Shown: piece after piece, positions 38,231 to 48,359 of the stretch
How positions within the stretch are numbered: position 1 is the stretch's first letter
Layout: every line of letters begins with the position of its first letter
Source: Mixta sp. Marseille-Q2659
GTDB lineage: Bacteria > Pseudomonadota > Gammaproteobacteria > Enterobacterales > Enterobacteriaceae
Assembly: GCF_940807255.1 (NCBI RefSeq)
Contig: NZ_CALNWY010000015.1
Coordinates: 1-64,000 of the forward strand
Reading direction: 5' to 3'
DNA: 64,000 bases
Notes under the pieces: model-generated
The model's database searches: none
Seen by the model: the letters and a program-made list of their open reading frames with translations, nothing else
What the model was told of the DNA's origin: nothing
Made by a program: the position numbers and the translations under genes

Positions 38231-39331
38231 TCAGAGACGCATCGGCATAACAACGTAAGCGGCGCTCTGGCTGGCTTCATCTTCAATCTGCACGCTGGAG
38301 ACGGAATCGGTCAGCAACAGACGAACGTTTTCACATTTCAGCGCGTTCAGCACATCCAGTACATAACTGACGTTAAAGCCGATTTCCAGATCGCTGCCGC
38401 CGTAGGTGACGTCCAGGATCTCTTCCGCTTCTTCCTGTTCCGGGTTGTTCGCCGTGATTTTCAGCTGGTTCTGGCTGATATAAAGACGAACGCCACGGAA
38501 TTTCTCATTAGAAAGAATCGCGGCGCGGGCAAAAGCCTGCTTTAACAGATCGCAGCCCGCTTCCAGCGTTTTGTCCGGGTTCTTCGGCAATACGCGACGG
38601 TAATCCGGAAAGCGGCCATCCACCAGCTTGGAGGTAAAGATGAAATCGCCCACGTGCGCACGGATATTGCTGCTGCCGATCTGAATTTGCAGCGGCGTAT
38701 CGCCGCCGTCCAGCAGGCGCACCAGTTCGGTCACGCCTTTACGCGGCACGATAACCGAATGGTTCGGCAGCGGCTGCCCAACCGGCATCGAGCAAACCGC
38801 CAGACGGTGACCGTCGGTCGCCACGGTGCGCAATTCTTCACCTTCGGTTTCAAACAGCATGCCATTCAGGTAGTAACGTACGTCCTGATGCGCCATCGAA
38901 AACTGCGTGGCTTCAATCAGTCGCTTCAGCGTGGCCTGCGGCAGGGTAAATTCCACCTCGCTCTGCCAGTCGTCCAGGTTCGGGAAATCGCTGGCGGGCA
39001 GCGTGGAAAGCGAAAAGCGGCTGCGCCCGGAGCGCACCAGCATTCTGTCACCTTCCAGCACCACGCTGATCTCCGCGCCCTCCGGCAGGCCACGGCAAAT
39101 ATCTAAAAATTTACGTGCCGGCACCGTCGTGGCGCCCGGCTCATGCGGCTGCGTTAACGCGACGCGCGCCACCATTTCCATCTCTAAGTCGGTGCCGGTC
39201 AGCAACAGGCTGCCGTCGTTCACCTGAAGCAGCAGGTTGCCAAGGATCGGCAGCGTCGGACGGCCACCTAATGGACCGCTCACCTGCTGTAGCGGTTTAA
39301 GTAATTGCTCGCGTTCTACAATAAATTTCAT
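38231..39331 (-). CDS. dnaN: DNA polymerase III sliding clamp (beta subunit)
   Basis: Ring-shaped processivity clamp, a dimer of three-domain subunits, 366 residues as in E. coli. Typical blocks: 'MKFIVEREQLLKPLQQVSGP', 'LPILGNLLLQVNDG', 'GVTELVRLLDGGDTPLQIQI' and the end 'SAAYVVMPMRL', which forms part of the peptide-binding cleft. Starts 4 bp after the dnaA stop; the same operon. Confidence 0.99.
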   Translation of the reverse strand: MKFIVEREQLLKPLQQVSGPLGGRPTLPILGNLLLQVNDGSLLLTGTDLEMEMVARVALTQPHEPGATTVPARKFLDICRGLPEGAEISVVLEGDRMLVRSGRSRFSLSTLPASDFPNLDDWQSEVEFTLPQATLKRLIEATQFSMAHQDVRYYLNGMLFETEGEELRTVATDGHRLAVCSMPVGQPLPNHSVIVPRKGVTELVRLLDGGDTPLQIQIGSSNIRAHVGDFIFTSKLVDGRFPDYRRVLPKNPDKTLEAGCDLLKQAFARAAILSNEKFRGVRLYISQNQLKITANNPEQEEAEEILDVTYGGSDLEIGFNVSYVLDVLNALKCENVRLLLTDSVSSVQIEDEASQSAAYVVMPMRL

Positions 39332-39335
39332 AGCG

Positions 39336-40739
39336 TCAGGAAGATAAGGTTCTGATTAAATTTGAAAAATCTTCTTTAATGTCGTGACTTTCTTCACGTA
39401 GCTGCTCGATTTTACGGCAGGCATGCAGCACGGTTGTGTGGTCACGACCCCCGAAAGCATCACCGATCTCCGGCAGGCTGTGGTTCGTCAGCTCTTTCGC
39501 CATCGCCATCGCCATTTGACGCGGGCGCGCTACCGAGCGCGAGCGACGTTTTGACAGTAAATCCGCCACTTTGATCTTGTAATATTCCGCCACCGTTTTC
39601 TGAATATTGTCGATGGTCACCAGCTTTTCCTGTAGCGCCAACAGATCGCGCAGCGCTTCGCGCACGAAATCGATGGTGATGGCGCGACCGGTAAAGTTGG
39701 CGTTGGCGATAACGCGGTTCAGCGCCCCTTCCAGCTCACGCACGTTGGAACGCAGGCGCTTGGCAATAAAGAAGGCCACTTCACCCGGCAGGCGAATATC
39801 GTTTTCGTCCGCCTTTTTCATCAGAATCGCGACGCGCGTTTCCAGCTCCGGCGGCTCGATGGCGACCGTCAGGCCCCAGCCAAAGCGCGATTTCAGGCGA
39901 TCTTCCACGCCGTTAATCTCCTTCGGATAGCGGTCTGAGGTTAAAATAATTTGCTGATTGCCCTCCAGCAGCGCGTTGAAGGTATGAAAGAACTCCTCCT
40001 GCGAGCGCTCTTTATTGGCAAAGAACTGAATATCATCGATGAGCAGCGCATCGACCGAGCGGTAATAACGTTTGAACTCTTCGATGGCGTTGTTCTGCAG
40101 CGCTTTCACCATATCCTGCACAAAACGCTCGGAGTGCATATAGACCACTTTCGCATTGGGCTTGCGGGCGATGATCCCGTTGCCGACCGCATGCAGCAAG
40201 TGCGTCTTACCTAAACCAGTGCCGCCATAAAGGAACAGCGGGTTATAGGCGCCGCCGGGGTTATCCGCCACCTGACGCGCCGCCGCGCGCGCCAGCTGGT
40301 TCGATTTACCTTCGACGAAGTTATCAAAGTTATGCTTGGCATTAACGTTAGAACGCCATGAGCGCTCGGCCGGCGCCGGTACGCTATCCCAGCTGGGGCG
40401 TGCCGCCGGCGCGGTTGGCGGTATGTTGCTCGCCATAACCGGCGCGGCCACGCTGGCGCTGCTTACCACAGGCTGTGGCATTGTCTGAACGACGGGTTTG
40501 CTGCCGACTTCAAAACGCAGCTGCGGCGCTTCGGTGCCGCAAAAGTCATTAAGCAGGGCATTGATATTATTGAGATATTTATCTCTTACCCAGTCGAGTA
40601 CGAACCGATTCGGGGCATATAAGGCCAGCGTATTGTCGTTCAGTTCAGCCTGTAGCGGACGGATCCACATGCTGAATTCAGTGGCAGGTAGCTCATCCTG
40701 CAAACGGGCAAGACACTGTTGCCAAAGCGAAAGTGACAC
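39336..40739 (-). CDS. dnaA: Chromosomal replication initiator DnaA
   Basis: AAA+ initiator that melts oriC and loads DnaB. 467 residues from the GTG at 40739 ('[20 protein letters not shown]' follows), which has TGGAG 6 bp upstream and equals the E. coli start; an ATG 18 codons earlier is not used. Domain I helices (1-85), variable proline/alanine linker (about 90-130), Walker A '[17 protein letters not shown]', Walker B '[20 protein letters not shown]', and domain IV with the box-recognition motif '[20 protein letters not shown]'. Confidence 0.99.
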   Translation of the reverse strand: MSLSLWQQCLARLQDELPATEFSMWIRPLQAELNDNTLALYAPNRFVLDWVRDKYLNNINALLNDFCGTEAPQLRFEVGSKPVVQTMPQPVVSSASVAAPVMASNIPPTAPAARPSWDSVPAPAERSWRSNVNAKHNFDNFVEGKSNQLARAAARQVADNPGGAYNPLFLYGGTGLGKTHLLHAVGNGIIARKPNAKVVYMHSERFVQDMVKALQNNAIEEFKRYYRSVDALLIDDIQFFANKERSQEEFFHTFNALLEGNQQIILTSDRYPKEINGVEDRLKSRFGWGLTVAIEPPELETRVAILMKKADENDIRLPGEVAFFIAKRLRSNVRELEGALNRVIANANFTGRAITIDFVREALRDLLALQEKLVTIDNIQKTVAEYYKIKVADLLSKRRSRSVARPRQMAMAMAKELTNHSLPEIGDAFGGRDHTTVLHACRKIEQLREESHDIKEDFSNLIRTLSS

Positions 40740-41477
<738 letters not shown>

Positions 41478-41493
41478 TAAAGCTAACCCATAA

Positions 41494-41851
41494 GTGGTTA
41501 AGCTCGCATTTCCCAGGGAGTTACGTTTGCTAACTCCCACTCATTTCACTTTCGTCTTCCAGCAGCCACAACGGGCTGGCACGCCGCAAATTACCATACT
41601 CGGCCGCCTTAATTCGCTGGGGCATCCCCGTATCGGTCTTACCGTCGCGAAAAAATGTTAAGCGTGCGCATGAGCGTAACCGGATCAAGCGATTGACCCG
41701 CGAAAGCTTTCGCCTGCGCCAACACGAACTCCCCGCAATGGATTTTGTGGTCGTGGCAAAGAAAGGGGTTGCTGACCTCGATAACCGTGCGCTGATGGAA
41801 GCGTTGGAGAAATTATGGCGTCGTCACTGTCGCCTGGCGCGCGGCTCCTGA
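41494..41851 (+). CDS. rnpA: RNase P protein component, frame broken at an A-run
   Basis: Protein cofactor of RNase P, which trims tRNA 5' leaders; essential in E. coli. Starts with the GTG used in E. coli ('[15 protein letters not shown]'). The frame reads normally to 'RIGLTVAKK' and then meets a TAA near 41660, while the remainder '[20 protein letters not shown]' ... '[12 protein letters not shown]' continues in another frame to a TGA at 41851. The run GCG-A6-TGTT should be A8 to give '[12 protein letters not shown]'. The span is 358 nt against the 360 expected for 119 codons plus stop, so two A are missing. An undercalled homopolymer is likeliest, since the gene is essential. Confidence 0.93.
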
Positions 41852-42072
41852 TTGCGCTGATCCGCGTTTATCAACGCGTCATTAGCCCTCTTCTGGGTCC
41901 CCACTGCCGTTTTAACCCTACCTGCTCACACTACGGAGTTGTGGCATTGCGCAGGTTTGGGATGGTAAAAGGCAGTTGGTTGACGGTTAAACGCGTATTA
42001 AAATGCCACCCTTTAAACCCGGGTGGTGACGATCCGGTGCCGCCAAAAACCGACGATAACAGAGAACTTTAA
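41815..42072 (+). CDS. yidD: Membrane protein insertion efficiency factor YidD
   Basis: Small membrane-associated protein that assists YidC-dependent insertion in E. coli. 85 residues with the conserved '[20 protein letters not shown]', '[17 protein letters not shown]' and '[17 protein letters not shown]', including the three family cysteines. The start lies 37 bp inside rnpA in another frame, as in E. coli, and the stop is 2 bp from yidC. Confidence 0.97.
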   Translation: MASSLSPGARLLIALIRVYQRVISPLLGPHCRFNPTCSHYGVVALRRFGMVKGSWLTVKRVLKCHPLNPGGDDPVPPKTDDNREL

Positions 42073-42074
42073 CG

Positions 42075-43718
42075 ATGGATTCGCAACGCAATCTTTTTCT
42101 CATCGCTTTTCTGTTCGTGTCTTTCATGATCTGGCAAGCCTGGCAAACGGACCACGCTCCGCAGCCGCAGCAAACTCAGACCACGCAAAACACGACAGTA
42201 GCTGGTGATGCCGCTAATCAGGGTGTGCCTGCCAGCGGTCAGGGCAAAACCATCACCGTTAAGACTGATGTCCTGTCTTTGAACATCAATACCCGCGGTG
42301 GCGATGTGGAACAGGCGCAGCTGCTGACTTACCCGGACAAACTGGGTTCTTCTCAGCCTTTCCAACTGCTGGAAACGACACCAGCCTTTGTGTATCAGGC
42401 ACAGAGCGGTCTGACTGGCCGAAACGGGCCGGATAATCCGAATAACGGCGCACGTCCGCTGTATACCACTACCCAGGATAGCTTCCAGCTGGCCGATGGT
42501 CAGAGCGAACTGCGTATCCCGATGACCTTTACCGCAGAAAACGGCGCGATCTATACCAAGACCTTTGTGCTGAAGCGCGGCGAATATGCCATCAACGTTG
42601 AATATCAGGTTAACAACACCACCCAGCAGCCGCTGGAAGTGGCGATGTTCGGCCAGCTGAAGCAGACCATCGATCTGCCGAAGCATCGTGATACCGGCAG
42701 CAATAACTTTGCTCTGCATACTTTCCGTGGCGCGGCGTACTCCACCAGCGACACCAAGTATGAAAAGTATAAGTTTGACACCATTGCCGATAACGAAAAC
42801 CTGAGTACCACCACCACTAACGGTTGGGTTGCCATGCTCCAGCAATACTTTGCTACCGCATGGGTGCCGCGTACCGAAGGGACTAATACGCTGTATACCA
42901 CTAATCTGGGCAACGGCCTGGCGGCGGTAGGCTATAAGTCCGCACCGGTAGCCGTGGCGCCAGGCAGCCAGCAAACGCTGGCTGCGACGCTGTGGGTCGG
43001 CCCGGAAATTCAGGATAAGATGGCGGCCATCGCTCCGCACCTGGATCTGACCGTTGATTACGGCTGGCTGTGGTTCATCTCTCAGCCGCTGTTTAAGCTG
43101 CTGAAATTCCTGCACAGCTTTATCGGTAACTGGGGCTTCTCCATTATCGTTATCACCTTTATCGTGCGCGGCATCATGTACCCGCTGACCAAAGCGCAGT
43201 ACACCTCAATGGCGAAGATGCGCATGCTGCAACCGAAAATCCAGGCCATGCGTGAGCGCCTGGGTGACGATAAGCAGCGCATGAGCCAGGAAATGATGGC
43301 GCTGTATAAATCAGAGAAAGTAAACCCGCTGGGCGGCTGTCTGCCTCTGATTATTCAGATGCCGATCTTCCTTGCGCTTTACTACATGCTGATGGGCTCG
43401 GTAGAGCTGCGCCATGCGCCGTTCGCACTGTGGATCCACGATCTCTCTGCGCAGGACCCGTACTACATCCTGCCGATCCTGATGGGCGTAACGATGTTCT
43501 TTATTCAGAAGATGTCGCCGACCACCGTCACCGATCCGATGCAGCAGAAGATCATGACCTTTATGCCGGTTATCTTTACGGTGTTCTTCCTGTGGTTCCC
43601 GTCAGGTCTGGTGCTGTACTACATCGTCAGCAACCTGGTGACCATTCTCCAGCAGCAGCTGATTTATCGTGGCCTGGAAAAACGCGGACTGCACAGCCGC
43701 GACAAGAAGAAAGCGTAA
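42075..43718 (+). CDS. yidC: Membrane protein insertase YidC
   Basis: Inserts and folds inner-membrane proteins alone or with SecYEG. 547 residues: TM1 about 7-24 ('[16 protein letters not shown]'), a large periplasmic beta-sandwich domain to about 340, then the conserved five-helix core with '[20 protein letters not shown]', the cytoplasmic coiled-coil hairpin ('[20 protein letters not shown]') containing the usual region before '[20 protein letters not shown]', and the basic tail 'SRDKKKA'. A strong terminator follows. Confidence 0.99.
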   Translation: MDSQRNLFLIAFLFVSFMIWQAWQTDHAPQPQQTQTTQNTTVAGDAANQGVPASGQGKTITVKTDVLSLNINTRGGDVEQAQLLTYPDKLGSSQPFQLLETTPAFVYQAQSGLTGRNGPDNPNNGARPLYTTTQDSFQLADGQSELRIPMTFTAENGAIYTKTFVLKRGEYAINVEYQVNNTTQQPLEVAMFGQLKQTIDLPKHRDTGSNNFALHTFRGAAYSTSDTKYEKYKFDTIADNENLSTTTTNGWVAMLQQYFATAWVPRTEGTNTLYTTNLGNGLAAVGYKSAPVAVAPGSQQTLAATLWVGPEIQDKMAAIAPHLDLTVDYGWLWFISQPLFKLLKFLHSFIGNWGFSIIVITFIVRGIMYPLTKAQYTSMAKMRMLQPKIQAMRERLGDDKQRMSQEMMALYKSEKVNPLGGCLPLIIQMPIFLALYYMLMGSVELRHAPFALWIHDLSAQDPYYILPILMGVTMFFIQKMSPTTVTDPMQQKIMTFMPVIFTVFFLWFPSGLVLYYIVSNLVTILQQQLIYRGLEKRGLHSRDKKKA

Positions 43719-43752
43719 CGGCCTGAGTTTATTCAATTTCAGGCAGAACCTA

Positions 43753-43783
43753 ACAGGGGCGGAATTTACCGCCCCTGTTTATT
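43753..43783 (+). terminator. Intrinsic terminator of the rpmH-yidC group
   Basis: Perfect 10-bp stem ACAGGGGCGG/CCGCCCCTGT with loop AATTTA, followed by TTATTTGTT; 34 bp after yidC. Confidence 0.93.
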
Positions 43784-43908
43784 TGTTGTCTTCCGGTCAT
43801 CATAATTGATGCGACGATCGAATAAACTCAACGTGGGAAGTGAAGGCACCTTTTAACTGAGGCGGTCAACCGACCTCCTTCTTTGATTACCGTACTGAGA
43901 GAGTTTCC

Positions 43909-45273
43909 ATGAGCCACAGCGATACTATTGTCGCCCAGGCCACACCGCCAGGACGCGGCGGCGTGGGCATTCTGCGTATTTCCGGCAGCAACGCGGCGGA
44001 GGTTGCCCGGCAGCTGCTGGGTAAGTTGCCGAAACCGCGTTACGCTGATTATTTGCCGTTTAAAGCCGCGGACGGCAGCACGCTTGACCAGGGTATCGCC
44101 CTCTGGTTTCCTGGCCCGAATTCTTTTACCGGCGAAGACGTCCTCGAATTACAGGGACACGGCGGCCCGGTTATCCTCGATTTATTGCTGAAGCGTATTG
44201 CCGCCTTGCCGGGCGTGCGTATCGCCAAACCGGGCGAGTTTTCCGAGCGCGCGTTTCTTAACGATAAGCTCGATCTGGCACAGGCTGAGGCGATTGCCGA
44301 TCTGATTGACGCCAGTTCTGAACAGGCAGCGCGATCGGCGCTGAATTCGTTGCAGGGCGCTTTTTCCACGCGCGTTAATCATCTTGTGGAAGCACTTACT
44401 CACCTGCGAATCTACGTGGAAGCAGCAATAGACTTTCCAGATGAAGAGATCGACTTTCTTTCTGATGGAAAAATCGAAGCGCAACTGAACGCCGTAATGC
44501 AGGATTTGAACGCCGTTCGCGCTGAGGCGCGTCAGGGCAGCCTGCTCCGTGAAGGGATGAAGGTGGTGATTGCCGGTCGTCCTAACGCCGGTAAATCGAG
44601 CCTGTTAAACGCGCTGGCCGGACGCGAAGCGGCCATTGTTACGGATATTGCCGGAACGACCCGCGATGTCTTGCGCGAGCATATCCATATTGATGGCATG
44701 CCGCTGCACATTATTGATACCGCTGGCTTACGCGACGCCAGTGATGAAGTTGAGCGCATCGGTATCGAGCGCGCCTGGCAGGAGATTGAGCAGGCCGACC
44801 GCGTTCTGTTTATGGTAGACGGCACCACGACCGATGCCACAGAGCCTGCGGCTATCTGGCCAGATTTTATCGCCCGTTTGCCTGCTTCTCTGCCGATTAC
44901 GGTGGTACGTAATAAAGCTGACGTTACTGGCGAAACATTAGGCCTGGAAGAAGTGAATGGTCACTTACTTATTCGGTTGTCTGCCCGTACTGGTGAAGGT
45001 ATAGATGTATTGCGCGATCACCTTAAGCAGAGCATGGGTTTCAATGACAATATGGAAGGTGGATTCCTGGCGCGTCGCCGTCATTTGCAGGCCCTTGAGT
45101 TAGCGGACACTCACTTACAACAGGGCAAAGAGCAGCTGTTAGGTGCCTGGGCAGGAGAATTATTGGCTGAGGAGTTGCGCCTGGCGCAGCAGGCGCTAAG
45201 CGAGATCACCGGCGAGTTTACGTCTGACGATCTGCTGGGACGTATTTTCTCCAGTTTCTGTATTGGCAAATAA
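43909..45273 (+). CDS. mnmE: tRNA modification GTPase MnmE
   Basis: With MnmG it makes the 5-aminomethyl-type modification at wobble uridine of several tRNAs. 454 residues: N-terminal tetrahydrofolate-binding domain ('[20 protein letters not shown]'), helical domain, and an inserted G domain with G1 '[20 protein letters not shown]', G3 'DTAGLRD', G4 'RNKADV'. The C-terminus is 'FCIGK', with the catalytically required cysteine. The usual downstream tna genes are missing; a scar of mobile DNA follows. Confidence 0.99.
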   Translation: MSHSDTIVAQATPPGRGGVGILRISGSNAAEVARQLLGKLPKPRYADYLPFKAADGSTLDQGIALWFPGPNSFTGEDVLELQGHGGPVILDLLLKRIAALPGVRIAKPGEFSERAFLNDKLDLAQAEAIADLIDASSEQAARSALNSLQGAFSTRVNHLVEALTHLRIYVEAAIDFPDEEIDFLSDGKIEAQLNAVMQDLNAVRAEARQGSLLREGMKVVIAGRPNAGKSSLLNALAGREAAIVTDIAGTTRDVLREHIHIDGMPLHIIDTAGLRDASDEVERIGIERAWQEIEQADRVLFMVDGTTTDATEPAAIWPDFIARLPASLPITVVRNKADVTGETLGLEEVNGHLLIRLSARTGEGIDVLRDHLKQSMGFNDNMEGGFLARRRHLQALELADTHLQQGKEQLLGAWAGELLAEELRLAQQALSEITGEFTSDDLLGRIFSSFCIGK

Positions 45274-45318
45274 GTGGGCCTCAGCTTTGTCTGGCTCAAC
45301 CTTTCGCTTTTTTTGACC

Positions 45319-45354
45319 AAAAAAGGGGCCGGGCAATATGGCTTGCCCGGCCCC
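45319..45354 (-). terminator. Strong terminator of the outer-membrane protein remnant
   Basis: A perfect 12-bp stem (45325-45336 with 45343-45354), extendable by A-T pairs, and six T on the minus strand. It belongs to the truncated minus-strand gene at 45374 and lies between it and the mnmE 3' end; it may stop mnmE transcription as well. Confidence 0.88.
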
Positions 45355-45373
45355 TTCTGGCTCATCAACCTTA

Positions 45374-45480
45374 TCAGAAAGTATATTTTGCCCCCAGCAT
45401 AAGGCTGGCATCCTGATAATGATAACGGCCACGTTGTAAAGCAACGCTACCATGCAGATGGAAATGAATCGCCACGGGTT
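45374..45480 (-). pseudogene. C-terminal remnant of an outer-membrane beta-barrel protein
   Basis: The last 33 or so codons remain, reading 'VAIHFHLHGSVALQRGRY' and ending 'ASLMLGAKYTF' before a TGA. Alternating hydrophobic residues and a terminal Phe are the BAM-recognised end of an outer-membrane barrel (autotransporter or porin). The rest is absent, replaced by IS-derived DNA at about 45480. Its own strong terminator is still in place, showing it was a real minus-strand gene. Confidence 0.7.
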
Positions 45481-45527
45481 TAACAGACACCTCAGAGTCA
45501 TTTAAGATGGCTTAAAGAGAGATGCCC

Positions 45528-45719
45528 ATGAGCGGTAAGCGTTATCCCGAAGAGTTTAAAACTGAAGCAGTCAAACAGGTTGTTGATCGCGGTTATTCTG
45601 TTGCCAGCGTTGCAACACGTCTTGATATCACCACCCACAGCCTTTACGCCTGGATAAAGAAGTACGGTCCGGATTCTTCCATTAATAAAGAACAGTCAGA
45701 TGCCACCGACAGAATATGA
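45528..45719 (+). pseudogene. Truncated IS3-family transposase orfA
   Basis: The first 60 or so residues of an IS3-family OrfA are present: 'MSGKRYPEEFKTEAVKQVVD' and 'SVASVATRLDITTHSLYAWI', the helix-turn-helix part. The frame then departs from the family after 'NKEQSDA' and stops, so the leucine-zipper end and all of orfB are missing. It is a dead fragment left by a deletion. Confidence 0.88.
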
Positions 45720-46113
45720 AAACCAGTATTATCAACGGCTCGGAAGTGTCTGGATTATCCGTGGCGATTCAAGCCTTATTTTAATAATGCGCAAACTTCA
45801 CAGAAAAATATAATCCGCTCTTTACTACATCTCCTGTGCCCACGCTAAAAGGCGCCATGCCATTAGATCTGGCATCGCCAGCATATTGTTACTGGCGCCC
45901 ACCGGCAAATCTGCGCCTGAGCAGGGCATCAGCACACTGTATACGTTCCTGTATTCCCTTACAGATGCAGCTGTTGACGGCGCATTTTTTACTACAGTTA
46001 CCTTTTAAACCTATTCCGAAAAGCGCCGCGCCTGGGTAAAGCCGGATGCAAACACATCAGAAAATTCTTACAATGTAAGTGATGATTATCCGACCATTTT
46101 CACGGAGCGACAG
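45720..46113. other. Degenerate region between IS remnant and yieE
   Basis: About 390 bp. An open plus-strand stretch ending at 46008 reads like a hydrophobic protein end ('LLLAPTGKSAPEQGISTLYT'), but it has no start codon or recognisable family, so it may be another decayed gene. The last 60 bp carry the yieE leader. Confidence 0.4.
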
Positions 46114-46854
46114 ATGGCAAGTCATTTTGTACGCTGGACGCTTGCCCAATATCGGGTGGACGTACAGCGTATTCCGGCACATATCGTGGAAAAATCCCGA
46201 TCTCTCAACGAAAAACAACGTAGCCGTTATCTGGCCTCGCGGATGTTGCTGGCTGAGTTAATGCTGCGGATTTATGGCATGCCCCAACTGCCCGCATTAA
46301 CCACCAGCAGCAGCGGCCGCCCCAGCTTTATCGATCCCGAACTGCCTGATTTCAGCATCGCCTATGCAGGAAATGTCATTGGCGTTCTGCTGGCTGAAGA
46401 ACAGAGTCGCGCCGGACTGGATATGGAAATCGTCCGCGCCCACAGCCGCCAAACGCTGGAACATCAGCTTCAGTATCTCTCCTCCGGGGAAAAAGCGTGG
46501 ATTAATGCGCAGCAGGATCCTTTAGAAGCGATTACGCAAATCTGGACGCTGCGTCAAAGCATTCTGAAGCTGACCGGAGAGAACAACGAAAGCGAAGATG
46601 CCCTGCGCTTGCATCTCGCCTCAGGTCGTTTGCGCTCGCAGGCTTTTCCAGATGTGCAGGCTGTCTGTGACGTAGAGCCTTTACTTATCTGGTCCTGTGC
46701 CTTATCGCCAGCAACCAGCCGCTTACGCCTGTGGGAAATTGATGGTCAGCAGAACTGGAACGCCCTGCGTGATATTGAAATGACGAAAGCCAATATGGGG
46801 CCGAAAACGCTAAGACTGACCAGCATACCGGCAGAAAGGCAGCTGCAGTATTAA
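46114..46854 (+). CDS. yieE: 4'-phosphopantetheinyl transferase superfamily protein YieE
   Basis: 246-residue protein matching E. coli YieE: 'RYLASRMLLAELMLRIYGMP', 'DFSIAYAGNVIGVLLAEE', 'AGLDMEIVRAHSRQ' and 'WTLRQSILKLTGE'. It has the 'GxDxE' magnesium-binding motif, but the usual W-x-x-K-E-A signature is replaced by W-T-L-R-Q-S, so the catalytic Glu and Lys of standard transferases are not in place. The E. coli protein shows the same divergence. Its activity is therefore uncertain. Convergent with adeP. Confidence 0.88.
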   Translation: MASHFVRWTLAQYRVDVQRIPAHIVEKSRSLNEKQRSRYLASRMLLAELMLRIYGMPQLPALTTSSSGRPSFIDPELPDFSIAYAGNVIGVLLAEEQSRAGLDMEIVRAHSRQTLEHQLQYLSSGEKAWINAQQDPLEAITQIWTLRQSILKLTGENNESEDALRLHLASGRLRSQAFPDVQAVCDVEPLLIWSCALSPATSRLRLWEIDGQQNWNALRDIEMTKANMGPKTLRLTSIPAERQLQY

Positions 46855-46875
46855 ACTGCAGCGCCTTTTCTTTTT
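46842..46875 (+). terminator. Terminator of yieE
   Basis: GCTGCAG (46842-46848) pairs with CTGCAGC (46856-46862) around a 7-nt loop that contains the stop codon; GCCTTTTCTTTTT follows. Confidence 0.75.
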
Positions 46876-48187
46876 AATGAGAATCGATAAACGCGATTTT
46901 CAACACGAATAACAGCGCTACAACCACAACACAGGGGCTGATTTCACGCCAGCGTCCCGTTCCGGCCTTCATCACGCAGTAAGCGATAAAGCCCAGTGCG
47001 ATGCCTTCCGTGATCGAGAAACTGAACGGCATCATGGCGGCCGTCACAAAAGCGGGCACCGCTTCGGTAAGATCTTCCCATTTCACGCGCGCCAGGCTTG
47101 AGGTCATCAGCACGCCAACATAAATCAATGCGCCCGCGGCGGCATATCCCGGCACCATCGACGCCAGCGGCGATAAAAACATCACCAGCAGGAATAAAAT
47201 ACCGGTAACCACGGCCATCAGTCCGGTTCGTCCGCCAACGGAAACGCCTGACGAACTTTCAATGTAGGCCGTTACGGAAGAGGTGCCGATAGCGGCGCCG
47301 GCAACGGAGCTGACGCTATCCACCAGCAGCGCCTGCTTCATGCGGGGAAACTTGCCATCTTTATCCGCCAGGCCTGCCTTATCGGTCACGCCGATCAGCG
47401 TACCAGAAGAGTCAAACAGGTTAACCAGCATAAACGAGAAAATCACGCCAGCCATATTAAGGGTAAACGCGCCGCTCAGATCGACCTGACCAAGAACAGA
47501 ATTAATGGCAGGCGGAGCGGAAAAGACGCCGTTATATTTCACATCGCCCAGCAGCAGGCCCGCCAGCGTGGTAACCACAATCGAAATCAGCACGGCAGCA
47601 TGGATATTGCGTGAAGCCAGCACGGCGATAATAAAGAAGCCCAGCGCACCCAGCAGAACGCTATGCGATGATAAATCGCCGACTGTTACCAGCGTCGCCT
47701 CATTCGGCACGATAATTCCGGCATTTTTCAGCCCCATCATGGCGATAAACAGGCCGATACCCGCGGTAATACCGGTACGCAGGGAAAGCGGAATATTGGC
47801 GATCATCCAGTAGCGCACGCGGAACAGCGTCAACAGCAGCAGACCTGTCGCGCCCCAGAAAATCGCGCCCATACCGACCTGCCACGAATAGCCCATTGCG
47901 CCGACAACAACAAAGGCGAAAAAGGCATTCAGTCCCATCGCAGGCGCCAGCGCCACCGGCAGGTTAGCCACAATGCCCATCAGGATGCTGCCTAAAGCGG
48001 CAATCAGACAGGTAGTAACGAATACCGCCTGCGTATCCATGCCTGCGGCACCGAGAATTTGTGGGTTTACAAAAACGATATAAACCATCGTTAGAAAAGT
48101 AGTAAAACCGGCAATCACTTCGGTTCGCACCGTGGTGCCATGCTCCTGAAGCCGGAACAGGCGCTGTAATAAGCCTTGTTTAGTCAT
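46874..48187 (-). CDS. adeP: Adenine permease AdeP
   Basis: High-affinity adenine:H+ symporter of the NCS2/AzgA family (YieG in E. coli). 437 residues with about 12-14 helices; family motifs 'TEVIAGFTTFLTMVYIVFVN', 'GLNAFFAFVVVG', 'DSSGTLIGVTDKAG' and 'SSVTAYIESSSGVSVGGRTG'. Location between yieE and yieH equals E. coli. A PurR-like site lies about 70-85 bp before the start codon. Confidence 0.95.
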   Translation of the reverse strand: MTKQGLLQRLFRLQEHGTTVRTEVIAGFTTFLTMVYIVFVNPQILGAAGMDTQAVFVTTCLIAALGSILMGIVANLPVALAPAMGLNAFFAFVVVGAMGYSWQVGMGAIFWGATGLLLLTLFRVRYWMIANIPLSLRTGITAGIGLFIAMMGLKNAGIIVPNEATLVTVGDLSSHSVLLGALGFFIIAVLASRNIHAAVLISIVVTTLAGLLLGDVKYNGVFSAPPAINSVLGQVDLSGAFTLNMAGVIFSFMLVNLFDSSGTLIGVTDKAGLADKDGKFPRMKQALLVDSVSSVAGAAIGTSSVTAYIESSSGVSVGGRTGLMAVVTGILFLLVMFLSPLASMVPGYAAAGALIYVGVLMTSSLARVKWEDLTEAVPAFVTAAMMPFSFSITEGIALGFIAYCVMKAGTGRWREISPCVVVVALLFVLKIAFIDSH

Positions 48188-48258
48188 TTGTTACATCCGA
48201 ACGGGAAAAGAGGTCGCCGCGTATGCTAGCGATTTTGGCGCAACAGTACACTGATTTT

Positions 48259-48274
48259 TCGCAAACGGTTGCGG
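48259..48274 (-). promoter_or_regulatory. PurR-like operator upstream of adeP
   Basis: TCGCAAACGGTTGCGG matches the PurR box ACGCAAACGTTTGCGT at 13 of 16 positions and retains the central CG. E. coli adeP belongs to the PurR regulon, which supports the reading. Confidence 0.72.
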
Positions 48275-48359
48275 TTTGCAAAAATTCAGCGGCTGCAGGT
48301 CGTAATCTCAGCTCAGTCAGTTAAAGTGTGGCTAATAGCCCCTTTAAGGATGATGCAAA

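Noticed and set aside
42069..43115. 348-codon frame antisense to yidC
   Set aside because: Shadow of yidC; low-complexity Arg/Gln composition and no homologue recognised.
45836..46039. 67-codon plus-strand frame before yieE
   Set aside because: A different frame through the same bases looks more protein-like, but neither has a ribosome site or family; treated as decayed DNA.
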